Assembly: GCA_003567575.1 (NCBI GenBank) | Contig: PWZG01000096.1 | Location: 1-6,154, forward strand | Source: PVC group bacterium | GTDB taxonomy: Bacteria > Verrucomicrobiota > Kiritimatiellia > CAIKKV01 > PXCX01 | Length of the DNA stretch: 6,154 bases | Direction: 5' to 3' | In this document: positions 6,078 to 6,154 of the stretch, one piece after another | Layout of the letters: each line of letters opens with the position of its first letter | Numbering within the stretch: position 1 is the stretch's first letter | Position numbers and translations under genes: made by a program | The notes under the pieces: generated by a model | Seen by the model: only the letters and a program-made list of their open reading frames with translations | Database searches by the model: none | Told to the model about the DNA's origin: nothing

Positions 6078-6154
6078 ATGCGCATTCAACAGTCGATGGG
6101 CTGCATCATTCGCACGTTTCGCGCACTTGGAAATTGGACATTCCGTGTTGGATA
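6078..6154 (+). CDS. N-terminal fragment of an unidentified protein; 3' partial
   Basis: The frame gives 25 codons plus two bases before the window ends and is supported by the strong ribosome site six bases upstream and by the terminator that separates it from manA. The translation begins MRIQQSMGCIIRTF and continues with RALGNWTFRVG. The Leu-Gly-x-Trp-Thr pattern after a basic stretch recalls the N-terminus of some MlaE-type ABC permeases of lipid transport, but the fragment is too short to name, and a stop immediately beyond the window cannot be excluded. Confidence 0.5.
   Translation, partial: MRIQQSMGCIIRTFRALGNWTFRVG

Overview
The window comes from a Gram-negative (diderm) bacterium of moderately high GC, about mid-50s percent by eye. 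The evidence is a Bat-type VWA/TPR membrane protein and a lipopolysaccharide-kinase-family protein. The phylum cannot be fixed from the sequence. The window holds five well-supported protein genes, two of them with little doubt about the reaction class (a FabG-type reductase and a mannose-6-phosphate isomerase). It also holds the first 25 codons of a sixth gene and one probable gene remnant.

Layout: (1) Bases 1-1656, plus strand: the 3' part of a fused BatB/BatC-type protein (end of a VWA domain, membrane anchor, second hydrophobic segment, TPRs, acidic proline-rich tail). Its 5' end lies outside the window. (2) Bases 1672-4653, minus strand: a likely three-gene unit read as fabG-like ketoreductase (4653-3841), beta-ketoacyl-ACP synthase (3814-2594), LPS/Kdo-kinase-like protein (2481-1672). 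The first two are 26 bases apart. The third follows after 112 bases that contain an imperfect inverted repeat (2506-2580). This unit converges on the Bat gene with 15 bases between the stop codons. (3) Bases 4654-4960: a 307-base, more AT-rich divergent spacer. It holds a good candidate promoter for each direction and a short open frame that resembles the C-terminal end of an FkbM-type methyltransferase, probably a relic. (4) Bases 4961-5956, plus strand: class I mannose-6-phosphate isomerase (manA), followed by a probable intrinsic terminator. (5) Bases 6078-6154: the start of an unidentified gene with a strong ribosome binding site.

How the genes may work together: the reductase and synthase would carry out the condensation and first reduction of an acyl chain. 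Their pairing with an LPS-kinase-like protein, with no acyl carrier protein, dehydratase or malonyl transferase in view, suggests a specialised fatty-acyl or polyene product linked to the outer membrane rather than housekeeping fatty acid synthesis. That is inference. ManA supplies or drains mannose-6-phosphate, a precursor for GDP-mannose and surface glycans, so a cell-envelope theme is plausible for the middle of the window. The Bat protein is probably an independent neighbour. I see no CRISPR array, tRNA, rRNA, transposase or clear new system. The most notable points are the altered gate loop of the synthase, an Asn-to-Asp change at the reductase tetrad, the BatB-BatC fusion seam, the methyltransferase-like relic and the inverted repeat.
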